Assembly (NCBI RefSeq): GCF_001039355.2
Contig: NW_019775973.1
Span: 86,131-150,130, forward strand
DNA from: Lingula anatina
Lineage: Eukaryota; Brachiopoda; Lingulata; Lingulida; Lingulidae
Direction of reading: 5' to 3'
Length of the DNA: 64,000 bases
In this document: positions 37,489 to 49,192 of the stretch, piece by piece
Position numbering within the stretch: position 1 is the first letter of the stretch
How the letters are laid out: the number at the start of each line of letters is the position of its first letter
Translations under genes and position numbers: made by a program
The notes under the pieces: model-generated
What the model saw: only the letters and a program-made list of their open reading frames with translations
Databases searched by the model: none
What the model was told of the DNA's origin: nothing

Positions 37489-38077
37489 CTTCTTATTTTT
37501 TTCTGTGCGTCTCTTAATCAGCCTTTTTTGCGAACTGTCACATTTATAAAGTTGTATGTACTCGTATCAACCTTAGAGGTTATTAGAGCGTGCTTGAGTC
37601 GCTTCAATAAAACAGCCAAACATTTGGTTGCTGTTGTTAGACAGCGACAATTGACTTCTTGGGGAGAAGACGAAGGCATTTTATTTCAGTCAAAATTTTA
37701 ATAAAAAATGTGAGTTGTTTTTCTAAATATGACCAAAATATATTTTTATGTATCCCATGTAGGTTTCGATAATTTATGGACATGCTCACTTCATTTTTTA
37801 TGATTAAAAGGTATTTGAGTTATTAATATATGTTTCTCCCTAAATGTTACCTCGAGCATATTTAACAACACCAAACGCAAGGGGCACCATAAGTCGTTAT
37901 TAGTTACATTACTTTGTAAAATCAAACTGTACACTCATTATATTATTCTTGTTACTTTATCCAGATAATACGTAAAATTTAAAGATGATATCATCAACTA
38001 AAAGGGACAGAGGTGTTGGGATAAATTACAACTTTTGACGTGCGTTTCACATTACCAATAGGTCACGTGATATAAAC
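37489..38077. promoter_or_regulatory. Shared divergent promoter region
   Basis: A 589-bp spacer separates the start codons of the minus-strand membrane protein (37488) and plus-strand ECHDC3 (38078). No other gene fits, so both transcription starts must be here or very near. On the ECHDC3 side a CCAAT box (38055-38059) and an E-box (38064-38069) are visible. No TATA box is evident on either side. Confidence 0.6.
38055..38069 (+). promoter_or_regulatory. CCAAT box plus TCACGTGA E-box
   Basis: CCAATAGGTCACGTGA lies directly upstream of the ECHDC3 start. CCAAT is the NF-Y site, and GTCACGTGAT is the palindromic E-box used by USF and by MITF/TFE (CLEAR-type) factors. It ends 8 bp before the start codon, so it may overlap the transcription start or 5' UTR. 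Confidence 0.5.
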
Positions 38078-41000
38078 ATGGCCAGCCTGCGAAGAACTCT
38101 GACCGCGGTAAGCCCTGCGGTTTTGTTTCATAAACACACGGTAAAACAAAGTTTAGATTTATCTGTTTTTAATTATGTACATTAATTCAGTTTTAAAGAT
38201 CAGTTTGGTGTGCTATTTGAATAAATGTGGGCTTGCTTATTATTTTTATTGCCCATGGTAAATGTCGAACTCTAAACAGTAAATTGGTGGGCCAACCGGC
38301 GACCCCCCCCCCCCCCCCGTACCTTTCACCCCCCCCCCACCCCCCACCCCCCGTCCTCGACAATCACCTGTGTTAAGTCTTTAGGCGGTGGGGAGCTAAA
38401 GCAGTTTACATGTATCATCTTCATTTGCATGTATACACTTTTGGGGTAGATTTGACTCTAAATGTCATGCAGTTTACATGTACCGATACATGTACTAGTA
38501 TCATCTATTTTTATCAGAATTAACTTTGAATTTTTCATCATTTTAATCTGTCAAAATGTTAATTCTCCAGGTTTGCAGGGCCATACAACAGCAAGCAGAC
38601 ATGCCTGCAAGGGTTCATTGTGCTACCAGATATCTTATGAATAGTTCAAACAGAAGACTCTCTTACTCGACACAGGTCAACTTGTCCAAGTCACTTTTTA
38701 GAAGAACACTTACAACACAGGCACAAGCAGAGGGGGCGCCATTGGTGCTCAGAAGAGATGAAGGAGGAATAAGATGGCTGAAGTTTAATAATGAAAGAAA
38801 AAGGTGAAATTGAGGGTTTATTATTTTTTTAACAAGTTTTACAAGTTGTTCAATCTGTGTAGTGAGTTGAATGTAAAGGATGAAGTTTTAGGCAAAATGT
38901 ACAGAAATTGCATGGAATAATCCAATAATTCATTGCATAGAATAAATCAAGAATCAATAATATTTATGTATTTTTAAGAATACATACTCTTTGTATTGAG
39001 TGCTGCATTAATTGTGCCAAAAAGTGCTCATTTTATATATCATTTATCACTCAAAATATTTAAAATATTTGAATATGTATCCAGAAATGCACTGTCTCTG
39101 GCCATGCTGGATTGTCTGAAACAGGAGCTGATGGAGGGAGGGGAGGATGAAAAAGTCCGAGTCCTGATCCTGACATCAGAAGGTCCAGCATTCTCCTCAG
39201 GGCATGACTTATCAGAACTGGTGAGCCGATTTGAAAATTCATTTTTTCTCAGAAAATGAAGAGCAATTTTGGTGCTTTGCTGTCAGTAATATCTTTCCTT
39301 TGCTGCCTATGGCCAAATGCAAGCTTCATCATTTACATTTTTACCATGTGTCACATATTTCCATGACAAGTTTTCACCAGGAATTTTAAAAAATAATTTA
39401 GTTTACTTCACAGACCAATGTACTGGTATTACTCATGTAAAAAATTGTTTCATTCAAACAAAACTTATTGCCATCTCTTCTATAGTTGCTTCACACCACA
39501 GTTTTTTTCTCAAACAAAAATAGTTCCAGTGCTGTAAATATGGTAAATCTATATTAGGCTATGTAATGATATTCTTCCAGACATCAGCCACAGGCCATGA
39601 GTACCATAAGAAAGTCTTCAGAAGATGTACAGAGGTCATGACACTAGTACAGGTATTGATTGTTAGTACAAAGGTATAACTTAAGATTTTTAGCTTGTCT
39701 TTGGGTTATAATGCACAATTTATTAATGAACCAAGAGTGCCATATGATCTTAGGAATTTGAGAGATGAAGAGTTATGAAGTTTTGGCCAAAACCTACTTT
39801 AGGGTGAAGGGTAGCAAGTAAGCCTCTTTTAGCCAAATATAATGGTATCATTGATATCAGAAAAGGCCTTAGCAGCTGAGTAATATTTCCCCATGCTTAC
39901 GTCCTGTTCAGTTGGTGGCACATACACGGAAGGTATCCAAACCACTCTGATCCCCTTTTAACTTTTCTGTAGGACACCCCAGTCCCAGTGATGGCAGAGG
40001 TGAGAGGGTTGGCCAGTGCAACTGGTGGTACATACCCATGAGGTGACCACACCTCTAATCATCGTATGTATTTTCCATCTTCCCTTATTTTTCTTTCTCC
40101 AGGACATCCCAGTCCCAGTGATGGCAGAAGTGAGAGGGTTGGCCAATGCAGCCGGTGGTACATACCCATGAGGTGACCACTCCTCTTTGATCCCAATTGC
40201 TTATTTTTCTCCAGGACATCCCAGTCCCAGTGATGGCAGAAGTGAGAGGGTTGGCGACAGCAGCTGGCTGTCAGCTAGTGGCAAGTTGTGACGTGGCTAT
40301 AGCAGCAGAGACAGCGAGATTTGCAACACCAGGGTGAGATTATTTTTCTTTTGAACTAGTGTGGTCATTTGAGACCACTGAAAGTCAGGCAAATATTTAG
40401 TAAGTGATGTGTACTATTGGTACAATGGTTGATTATATTTTATAATCCATGTTGGAAGACTGTGGAAAGATAAAAGATTGCACCCTCTCCTTTCTACCCC
40501 AAAACAATAGTATTTAAATCCAGACATTTAGCTGGTGGTACAAACCCTAAAAATGGTCCATGTCCCTGTGAAACTTTCGTTACACTAGAATAATAAATTG
40601 TATAAGACTTTGAGATAACAGATATTTGAGAATTACTGTCTAATCATTGATGAACTTAATAATGAAACTCTTTATCTCTTTGCAGGGTAAACATTGGGTT
40701 GTTCTGTTCAACACCAGGTGTCGCTTTGGCCAGAGCTGTCCCCAGGAAGGTTGCCATGGAGATGTTACTAACTGGGTTCCCAATAAGTGCATCAGAGGCA
40801 TTCAGGGCGGGGCTGGTAAGCAAGGTGGTCCCTGAGGATAAGGTGGAAGAAGAGGTTAGTGATGTTTTTTCCATTTATACAAGTGCCTCTGAAGTTCTGT
40901 GGATTTTTGTTTCTCAAATATAAAATCTTCTTAAGTTTGTCTTCACTTTAAGAACTTGCACTAATATTTTTGTCTATTTTGATTCCATAAATGTGAGTGG

Positions 41001-42089
41001 TGGTCTTCATAAATAAAAATCTTTGACTTTTTTGGCAAGGCATAAAAATGGCTTTTGTCAAAAGGCTGTTTTAGTCTAGTGGACTAACTTTGAGTTATTT
41101 AATGAACTGCTGTTTTGGCTATAAAAAAGTTCATTTTCTGGATTATTATTTGATCTGTGTTCTGTGCCATTATGGCAAAGAAGGTCAACGTTTTCTTTTT
41201 CACAAAAAGACCCCCCCCCCCCCTTTGAAATTCCTAGCTACGGTTCTGTTCTCATAGACAGCCATTTATTGCTGTATCCCTCGTCATGGTACATGTAGAC
41301 TGAATTTTTCAATTTTAGTTTAGGTGTTCTCAGTCTGACCTATATTATTTAGAAAATAGATTTTATTAAAAGCAAATTTGAAATTCTCAAAAATTGTTTC
41401 AGACTTTGAAAATTGCCAGAAAGATCTGTGATACAAGTCGGTCAGTGACGGCCATTGGAAAGGCTTGTTTCTACAACCAGATTATGTGGGATCGCAACAC
41501 TGCATACAGGTGACAGTTTTTTTTTTTTGCACCTTAGAATAACAAATTATTTTTGAGGAATTCCAATTATTTCTTAATTCATGTTAACTCCTTTGGAGAA
41601 AAAGAAAGAAATAGAAATTTTGGAATACTTTCTGGCATCAGAATATACAGGTGGATGGTTGACTGAAGTTTTAACCCTGAATATATTTATCTGACCCCAA
41701 AAAGTTGAGAAAAACATCGTTATTTTGAATAATTACAAAATCACCATATGAGCTGAAGTAAATAGTTTAACCAAATCTTGATGGATAATGCACTCACCAT
41801 TGTTTTTTTTTTTTGTTGTTGTTGTTGTTGTTGTTTTTTGTTTTTTTTTTACATGCACTGAAAATTTTCCCACTACATAACATAGTTCTTGAATTATTGA
41901 AAAATAATTTCATGTTTCCAAACTTTTTTGGTCAAGTGTATATACTTATATATATATATATCCAGGCATGCAGAGGATGTTATGGTATCTAATCTTCAAA
42001 TAAAAGATGGACAGGAAGGAATTGGTGCTTTTCTACAAAAACGTCATCCGGTATGGACGCACAATGAGGACCCCGTAGACAAAGAGTGA
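38078..42089 (+). CDS. ECHDC3: Enoyl-CoA hydratase domain-containing protein 3, mitochondrial
   Basis: Eight exons join in phase to 329 aa: 38078-38107, 38571-38803, 39085-39220, 39581-39652, 40215-40333, 40686-40854, 41403-41509, 41966-42089. Residues 1-70 are Arg/Ser-rich with few acids ([14 protein letters not shown]), fitting a mitochondrial targeting peptide. The crotonase fold follows: [25 protein letters not shown] (oxyanion-hole loop, about 124-133), [39 protein letters not shown], and the C-terminal [17 protein letters not shown]. Each block matches ECHDC3 rather than classical hydratases. The usual catalytic FxxPE is FATPG, as in this subfamily, so hydratase activity is doubtful. 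The human protein is a little shorter (about 300 aa). Partial duplicates of exon 5 precede the real one. Confidence 0.95.
39973..40042 (+). pseudogene. Decoy copy 1 of ECHDC3 exon 5 5' half
   Basis: It follows an intact acceptor (AACTTTTCTGTAG) and repeats the first roughly 45 nt of exon 5 (encoding [14 protein letters not shown]). It then diverges into GGTGGTACATACCCATGAGG with an in-frame TGA at 40039-40041. A possible donor (GAG|GTGACC) follows, giving a 70-nt pseudo-exon that would terminate and shift the frame if spliced in. Confidence 0.8.
40103..40172 (+). pseudogene. Decoy copy 2 of ECHDC3 exon 5 5' half
   Basis: The same arrangement as copy 1, with a stronger acceptor (TTTCTTTCTCCAG). 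The first 41 nt are identical to the true exon 5. The divergent tail, in-frame TGA and GAG|GTGACC are shared with copy 1. Spacing to copy 1 is 130 bp and to the real exon 112 bp. Confidence 0.85.
41195..41249. mobile_element. Decayed end of CAGGCCCGTAGCCAG MITE
   Basis: TTTTTCACAAAAAG, a poly-C run, then CTTTGAAATTCCTAGCTACGG match the right part of the MITE at 33868-34035. No left end is visible. It lies in ECHDC3 intron 6. Confidence 0.55.
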
Positions 42090-42645
42090 TCTCGGATTTT
42101 AGGGAGATGTTGAAAAGAAATTTAAGTGCTAAAGATCATTTTGACTTTAATTAATTGGAGATTTTATTGGGAAAAGAGAGAGAGAGAGAAAAAGCTGTAT
42201 TGAAAATCCAGTTGACAATTTGTAATCGGAGGCCTAGGAATAGAGAGAGGGAGAGCTCAGTTGTGGAAGAAATTTTATTGTGGACAGCTGCTCGGTATGT
42301 CATTTAGAATGGTAATAATCTACAGTGGTGACTGGATAGACTTTGTACTGTCATGATCATTTCTAATATTATAGCAGTCAGAGGCATGCTGATCATATGA
42401 GGAGAACATGAGAAGTTTTCTCAGTATCAAAAAAGAATATAATACAGCAGTAGATTGTATATTACGAAAAAGGACAAGGAAAGACTACTCAGGATGTATA
42501 AACAGAAAAATCACATGTGTGGAGAATCACTTGTGATGTGGCATTTAAAAAATGAATAAAGAGTATTTTTTGTAATTTGGTTTGAGGAGATTAATAATAT
42601 CAAATTGTTATCTATCGTGGGTATTGTAGATTGCTACTTGTAGTC

Positions 42646-42690
42646 CCAGTAGTATAAGGACAAGTAGTATAAGTAGTATAAGTGGCATCA
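42646..42690. repeat. AGTAGTATAA short tandem repeat
   Basis: About four imperfect AGTAGTATAA units in the probable 3' UTR of ECHDC3. Confidence 0.7.
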
Positions 42691-42783
42691 AGTAATATGC
42701 AGATTTTAAAAGCATGTTTTAATAAAAGTAAAATTTATCATCTGTGATTCCGGTATAGCATGTTTATATAAAAATGACATTGC

Positions 42784-42789
42784 AATAAA
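42784..42789 (+). terminator. Candidate ECHDC3 poly(A) signal
   Basis: AATAAA about 700 nt after the stop. Earlier candidates exist at about 42556 and 42720, so the true site is uncertain. Confidence 0.4.
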
Positions 42790-42852
42790 CTTTTCATTAT
42801 ATTGAATGTTGCTGAATAAAATGAAATCATAATATGATTATCAAAAATAGCA

Positions 42853-42858
42853 TTTATT
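42853..42858 (-). terminator. Candidate poly(A) signal of six-cysteine gene
   Basis: AATAAA on the minus strand, about 300 nt past the TAA at 43159. With the plus-strand signal at 42784 this puts the two convergent 3' ends within about 70 bp or overlapping. Confidence 0.4.
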
Positions 42859-43108
42859 GATTGATATCTTTCTAGAGATTTACACCAAATGTTTTACAGA
42901 GCAACATTCTATGATTTAAAAGATGAGCATATATGTCATTCGGCTGAGTGTTCACAAAGAAAATTAAGATATACCAGTGATAATGTAAAACAGGAATACA
43001 GCGTACCAAAATTTACTATTGGATCAGTACAACGGTGGTTTTTGATGAAAATATGCTTAAGCCAAATAAAAGCAGGTTCTTGGTTGTGGATCTTCTTGCA
43101 CAAAAAAA

Positions 43109-43177
43109 GCACCCTCTAGCGGAACAGAATTTTTGCCAACAGAGGGCACTGCATGGATTTATCCCAGTAGAGGGCTC
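43109..43177. promoter_or_regulatory. Three CTCF-core-like motifs
   Basis: 43109-43122 (minus, CCGCTAGAGGGTGC), 43136-43149 (plus, CCAACAGAGGGCAC) and 43164-43177 (plus, CCAGTAGAGGGCTC). The last fits CCASYAGRKGGC exactly and overlaps the final codons of the six-cysteine gene. All three fall in 69 bp between convergent genes. An insulator role is inferred. Confidence 0.4.
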
Positions 43178-46100
43178 TGAATGCAGTTCTTACTGAACGA
43201 CTCGCAGCAAGATTTCAGGATCGTCGGCTCGGCGCACACGCTAGCCAAGTCGTCTGTTTGGAAGATGGTGGTGCAGTCTTTCAGCTTTGAATCCTTGGTG
43301 AAGAACTGAGCTTTAGGGTTGTCTCCATTACACTCTGAAACAAAAACAAATTAAAAAATATATTACTGGAACATTATTGTAGTTCTGCATGCATGAAAGA
43401 TATTTTATTTTTCTTCAACACGTTTGATAGAAAAGACACGAAAGCAGTTTTGTTATAAATAAAGGCAAAGAGAAGAACCAACATTAGGCAAAGAACCATT
43501 TTTAACTGCATGTACGAATTTCCAAAACCAATAAAGCGCATGGTATTTTTACGTATTTTTAAACAGGAATTATTCATTTTGCGCGTTTACATAATCTTCA
43601 TTGAATATCTATACTCAATTTGTTATCTAGTAAAATTCTACACACGCAGACAAAAAAAAAACGATGTAAGAGGTTAGTTTCTGGTAAACATTGAAACTCG
43701 TATTATGAATATAATAATGGTCAGCAGCCAAAATTAAATGGGATAAGCTAGGACACCACTGACCACACATAGCCGCCCTGGTACTACAGCAGTGTTGTAC
43801 AACCAAGTGGTGATCACACAGCTGGAGTCCCTGTGTTTCCAGGAGCATTTCACACGTCATGTTGTTAAGAAGAACGTGGGCAGTGTCGCCGAAACAGTCT
43901 GCAAGATAATTAAATAAATATATCAAGAAATGATGAATAAATAAATAATCAAATAAATAATTTTACAATGAGCAGTCAGTTAGATTAAATAAGCGAAAAA
44001 ATAAATAAATAATGAGGGCCAGTAAGAATGAATGGGTGAGTAACTTTAGGTTCATAAAGAAAAGGGACGTGAGAACTTGTTCAAGAAAACCATTTTGGCA
44101 GTGTTTATTTAAATATAAATAAGTAATGTGATTTTCGCTTTAGTCTTGGAATTTGTTGATTTAAAATTGAATTTTATGGAGATTTAAACGTCATTTGGTT
44201 GTCCGTTTTACCTCTACCCATCTAATTAGCATAACTTACTGTCGCACACTTTCCTTCTGCTGGAGCAACATACGGCCGCCGCCTGGAAATCTCTGCAGTG
44301 TTGGTGGCCAGTCTTCAGAAAGTAGTCTTTACAGGGCATACCGTTCAGCTTGCCATTGGGCATGTCGTTACACTCTGGAAGATTTGTATGCAAATACATA
44401 CTAGACCAAAATGTCCGGAAACATGTAATTGTTTTTCTATAATAAAAAAATATATGTAATGTACTGGGGAAATCTTCATTGTACATGAAAAAGTAACGAA
44501 TGGTGGTTGCGTTTATTATTTGGTTAAAATATTTACCTAGGCTAATATGGCTATCTTATAATTATTCAGAATTACGATGTTTCCGATGTTTTTTTTTTTA
44601 TGTTGAGTGTGTATTCATTAGCTGTAATAGATGTATACCCAGTACTACTATTGTGACATTATATATCACCCCCTTCCCTCTCAGTACCCCATATTGCTCC
44701 CTCCATTCCCTGCAAACCCTTAGCGTCCGTATCCCTCCTCCCATTAGTACCCCACTCATCCCCCTTATAACCCTTCATCACCCTCTCAGCACCACCTGCC
44801 TCGGTTTCCCACGCTGCACCCCCTCCCCTCAGCACCCCCTCATTACCTTGTACCGGTATTTCCTCCCCTCCTCACACCACCCCCTCAATGCCCCATATTG
44901 ACCCCTCCCACCTTACCTCTTCACCCATATTCCCCCCCCCCCCAACCCACACACACACACACACACACACAACAAACCACACCACACCTCCCTAATACGT
45001 ACGGCCGCAGTATCTATAATGTGTGCCACAGCAGCGCTGGGAAAGTTCCAGATGGCTGCAGAACGCTATCCCAGTCTGCATGAAGAACTCGTGGCACGTC
45101 TCATTCTTAATGATGGGGCCCTGGGGACCTGTCAGTGACACCATGACTTTATCGTGGTCCTGACACGCTGAAATGAAGTAAAGGCAATAACAAGGGCTGT
45201 TGCTTTATGCAAAAAAAGTTATTTTATTTATTTATTTATTTATTTATTTATTGTGTATTACCACATATCAATAAATGAGCAAATAAAATCTTGCGGTTTT
45301 AACGCAGTGCATATTGTTTCTTCATTTTTATATTTTCATATATTCCCGCTTACCCAGTTAACACTGAATGATACTATAACGTTACAATAACGTTTTTTAT
45401 TATATTAACGTTATGGTAACGTTATAATAACGTTACGTGTTTGCTGTGTATCAACAGTCTGAGGTACAGTTACTGGAAATTCATGCAAATACCAAATGCC
45501 AGTGGAAAAATCAAACTGATTAGAGTTTCCAGGGACCTCAGAAATTCAGGGTACCCTTTCAGAAGCTCTAGATAGCATATTAACAACCAGTGGGCTATTA
45601 TATGATTTTATGTCACTCACGCGCCATCCCGTTCATCCTCTTGTTGACCGCTCGACTGGACAAGTCACTAAAGGTCAGCTGGACATCTGAAATACACGAG
45701 ACATATGGGGCTATTCTCAATGGCTCTGTCCAAAGAGCTTCCATGGTAGTTTTGGCTTACGTACAGATATAGTAATGGGTGTTTGATTCATAAATTCCAA
45801 ATCAACTGGAGTGCCGTTGTTCACTATCTGTCTGTATTTTATTATTCAACCTATTTCATATTGTATTATTTTGATTCAGGTAACATTATTATGTCGGACA
45901 AGCATTTAGAGTAAAGGGAAAAAATTACTTTTTACGTCGTGTACGAATAGCCAAAATTATAACGCGCTTTAAAGAAAAATTATTCATTTAGAGCATTTAT
46001 ATAATGTTTATTGAATACCTATATTGATTTTGTTATTTAGAATACTATAACAGATAAAACAGCAATAAAGATAGCTGACAGGTTCTTGTAGCGTAAAACT

Positions 46101-46565
46101 TTTTTGATTAACTGGTATATTACCTACCTTTCGGTGCGGCGAAAGTTGCACGAAGCTCTACCTGAAGCAACGCCAGATATATGTCTGTTTATATTTTCAG
46201 ACTTTTTCATGCTATTCAACAAGCGCTGTCGTTTAAAGAAAAACATCGTCTTGAGTACGCAAGTCCTTAAACACAACGTTTTATCTCAAGATGATGGATC
46301 TGTTTGTCGATAGTATAACGTTTATCAGATAAAAACAACTGTTATTTTGATAATATTCTATTTTAAAATCGTGCGCATATCCATTTTAAATATTTTATGA
46401 TATTTTTCTTTCTCAGCTGATTCATTGAAAAGGTTAGTTACTAAATAATTGAACAAAAAGGTTTTGAACATGGTTAATTATCCCGATGAAATCAATCAAA
46501 TAATGTGTTACCTCTGCGACCGCCGAGTAAGCCAGGAAACACAAGCAGACGAGTTGCAGCATCAT
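43159..46565 (-). CDS. Secreted protein with four six-cysteine repeats
   Basis: Seven exons join in phase to 254 aa: 46565-46512, 46161-46128, 45686-45621, 45167-45003, 44374-44240, 43898-43764, 43334-43159. Exon 1 is a signal peptide (MMLQLVCLCFLAYSAVA). After a roughly 35-residue linker come four modules of the form C-x(12-22)-C-x(11-12)-C-x(8)-CC-x(6)-C, at about 52-106, 107-151, 152-196 and 197-248. Each is encoded by one exon. All internal introns of the array are phase 1, and the two middle exons are both 135 nt, the signature of exon duplication. The spacings are seen directly. They resemble but do not fit ShKT modules, and I do not recognise a named domain. The product is probably extracellular with three disulfides per module. 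No transmembrane segment. Confidence 0.87.
44949..44970. repeat. (CA)n microsatellite in C-rich tract
   Basis: A short CA run after a long C-rich, T-rich stretch (44660-44990) in the intron between the first and second cysteine-module exons. This stretch gives spurious proline/serine-rich frames. Confidence 0.9.
45378..45434. promoter_or_regulatory. Cluster of five AACGTT palindromes
   Basis: AACGTT begins at 45378, 45389, 45407, 45418 and 45429, mostly inside TAACGTTA. Spacing is 11, 18, 11 and 11 bp. It lies in intron 3 of the six-cysteine gene. It could be a small degenerate repeat or a homotypic binding-site array (MYB-like AAC core). Confidence 0.45.
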
Positions 46566-49192
46566 TTCTTCTGTCGGTCCAAACAGACACTAATAAAACT
46601 GTTTGCGTGGACGAGCGCTACGCAGATTAAGTTGGAAAGCTTAGGCTAGTGCTCATTTGTTAAACGGAAACAAGTAAAAAATAAGAACGGTCGCACTCAA
46701 TTTAAAAGTAAAGTACTGGCTCCCCGCAGTCATGGCCATGAGCGAGCGGCAGCAAGTTAAGACCATTTTGAAATGAAAAACTCGAAATGTCTGCCATAAC
46801 GAAAAGTCGTCTTTACACGTTTATATAAATTCTATTTTTGGTAAAATCGCCAAACACGTTTGTGTATAATTTGCCTATTACCTGTTCAAATAGATCAGGG
46901 ACATGATCAATGTGAATACTGTTAGATTATATCGACTCGTGAACCTTATGGAAACAAGAGTAATTTTACGTATCGTGGGCGACTAAGAATTTATTTTGCC
47001 AAAATAAAATGTAACACCATAAAATTAACTTCCTTGTCCTCAGTGTTATCTATATCTTATTAGGAATTAGTCCTCTGGGTCCTACTTTTCAGGATTCACG
47101 AAGAAGACATATGCTCATTAACATACAGCACGTGCGTCAATGTTTACTATTATAGATGTAGATCAGCTCTTCTGTGAATACCGATAAGGAAAGAGAAAAA
47201 ACATTCCGAACTTGCCCTCGATATCGGTGCTTAAACATCACACCGTAATATGATAGGGTTACCATCGAGTTATTCAGTTTTGCGGTCCTAATTTTTATAT
47301 CATGTTTATTCTGTTATGCGAGTTCATGGTAACTCCGCACACGCCTTTACAAAGGCACACCTCAATATTAAAACGATCGGGGGTTCGACTTCTAGTAGGC
47401 CTATATAAAATGTAGATTTTTTTTAATCGCCTAATTTCGTACTCCCACGTGCGGAAGTTGGATGGATCTCACAATGCAGTCAGTAGTGTGCAGTGTTGCA
47501 AAATTCATAGCAATCACACAATACATGACGACAGAAAATCGCAAGTGCAAAGTGTTAGCCGCGAAATCAGGAAATTAAAAAAAAACGGGAACAGTTAAAG
47601 ATAGGTTACATGAAATCTTAAGAGAAATCTTAACATAAATTGGTTATTTTAGGGGAGAAAACTTGTACGCAATAATATGCGTCTTTCTGTACTTCTGCAG
47701 TCTTTGTTATACTCCAAAGAATCGTTGGATAATCATCGGCTGTGACGCAATGCCCCTTTTTTTCCCCTCACGGTACCGAATTATGTGTGAGGCTATTTGA
47801 TATTTAAAAAAAATTGATTTCATCGGGATAATTAATCATTAATCATAAAGACATTCTTTTCGTTCAAAAACCAATGAGAAAAATCTATCAAAAGTTTAAT
47901 ATATATTTATTACAACAGATAAGTAAAGGGACGTCTGCCCGATAGACATAAAGGCAAATAAAACATTTTAAGTATTTATGCGGCGAATGGCTCTATCGTA
48001 ACGTCACGTTCCACTCTAAAAAGTATCTCTTATATATCAACAAAATTCCACAGCCGTGAAACGCTGGTCAGTCTTTCAACGTCTTTAGAAGACGATCTAA
48101 CGTAAGTTTATGTTAAATTTATTAATTATTATTATTATTAATAAAATAAACGCGTTCATAACTGATTACCTCACTGTTGTATAATAACAGATATTCCAAG
48201 AACAGGACATCCACAGGAACAAATCAATGTTTGTACAATATCTAAAATAATCTACCAATAAAAACAACGATAAATCAAAAACAAAATTTAAAATCAGAGG
48301 TAACATTTGTATACTTCATAGAAAACAAAATGATTTCAATTTCATTGGCACTACTTAGAATTACATGCTCTGATTAACTTTTTATAACATTTTTGTCTTT
48401 GGTCCACTAGAATATCTATCTACGTATAAATATCTATTTAGTTTTTAATGTAATGACTGCCGACAGAAATGGTCCGGCAAGATATGCAAATAGCAAAATC
48501 ACGGGCACCACGGAATGCCATTATTATTATTCACGAAGCTGCGAAACACATGGCCACTGTTCAAATCTGCAACACAAATTAAACATTTTTTTTTCTTAAC
48601 CCTCTACATTTCTAAGCTTAGTTTCAGTAATTGTTTCTATAAATTTTAGAGAACAACTTTTATATATTTTATAATGAAAGGGCATTTTATCAATTGTCAT
48701 ATAAATAACATTTTCGGTCTTGCTGGCCTGGGTTGTCTGTTAAAGAATAACATCGGGTAAAACGTTACTTTTTGAATAGTTTAGAACAAGAAACCCAACT
48801 GAAGCATTGCAAATATCTTGATACAAAATTCACTTCTATGGTTTCGAATTTGACCTCTGCGAAACCATTTGCAGAAAGTCCACTATCTTTCAGTTCAATC
48901 TTTGAAGGTCTTACCAATAATTAGATCAATCTAACCTTCCTTCAACAAACAAGTCCCTTCAAAATAGTACGTGGCTATTGGACGTATACTGGCAAAAGCC
49001 ATCAATGTTGGCCTGATCAACATGGCAAAGTAATCGTCTTCTTCTCGTAACACGAATTCCTTTGTGATAACGCGTGGTTATTGTTCCATTGAACTATATT
49101 GCTGGAAAATGTCATCAAACTTGAATTCAACAAGTCTCCTTGGGAACGCAATTTTCCTCTAGTCAACAGGTCCTAAAGGACTGATAAATTGT
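46566..49192. other. Intergenic region, GATA 3' side
   Basis: No gene found. It holds the promoter side of the six-cysteine gene and presumably the GATA 3' UTR (minus-strand AATAAA candidates at 48118-48123 and 47906-47911). One copy of a repeat shared with GATA intron 4 is at 48176-48275. The rest is unremarkable AT-rich DNA. Confidence 0.55.
48176..48275. repeat. About 100-bp repeat shared with GATA intron
   Basis: It matches 50784-50882 in the same orientation, with ATTCCAAGAACAGGACA-type and ACAATATCTAAAATAATCTA blocks in common. The two copies lie on either side of the last two GATA coding exons. Confidence 0.7.

Noticed and set aside
41995-42095. Alternative C-terminus for ECHDC3
   Set aside because: The final exon reads straight to TGA with the family's expected ending ([10 protein letters not shown]), so no other end is needed.
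46104-46649. Plus-strand frames upstream of the six-cysteine gene
   Set aside because: They overlap exons 1 and 2 of the minus-strand gene, which have a signal peptide, splice sites and phase continuity.
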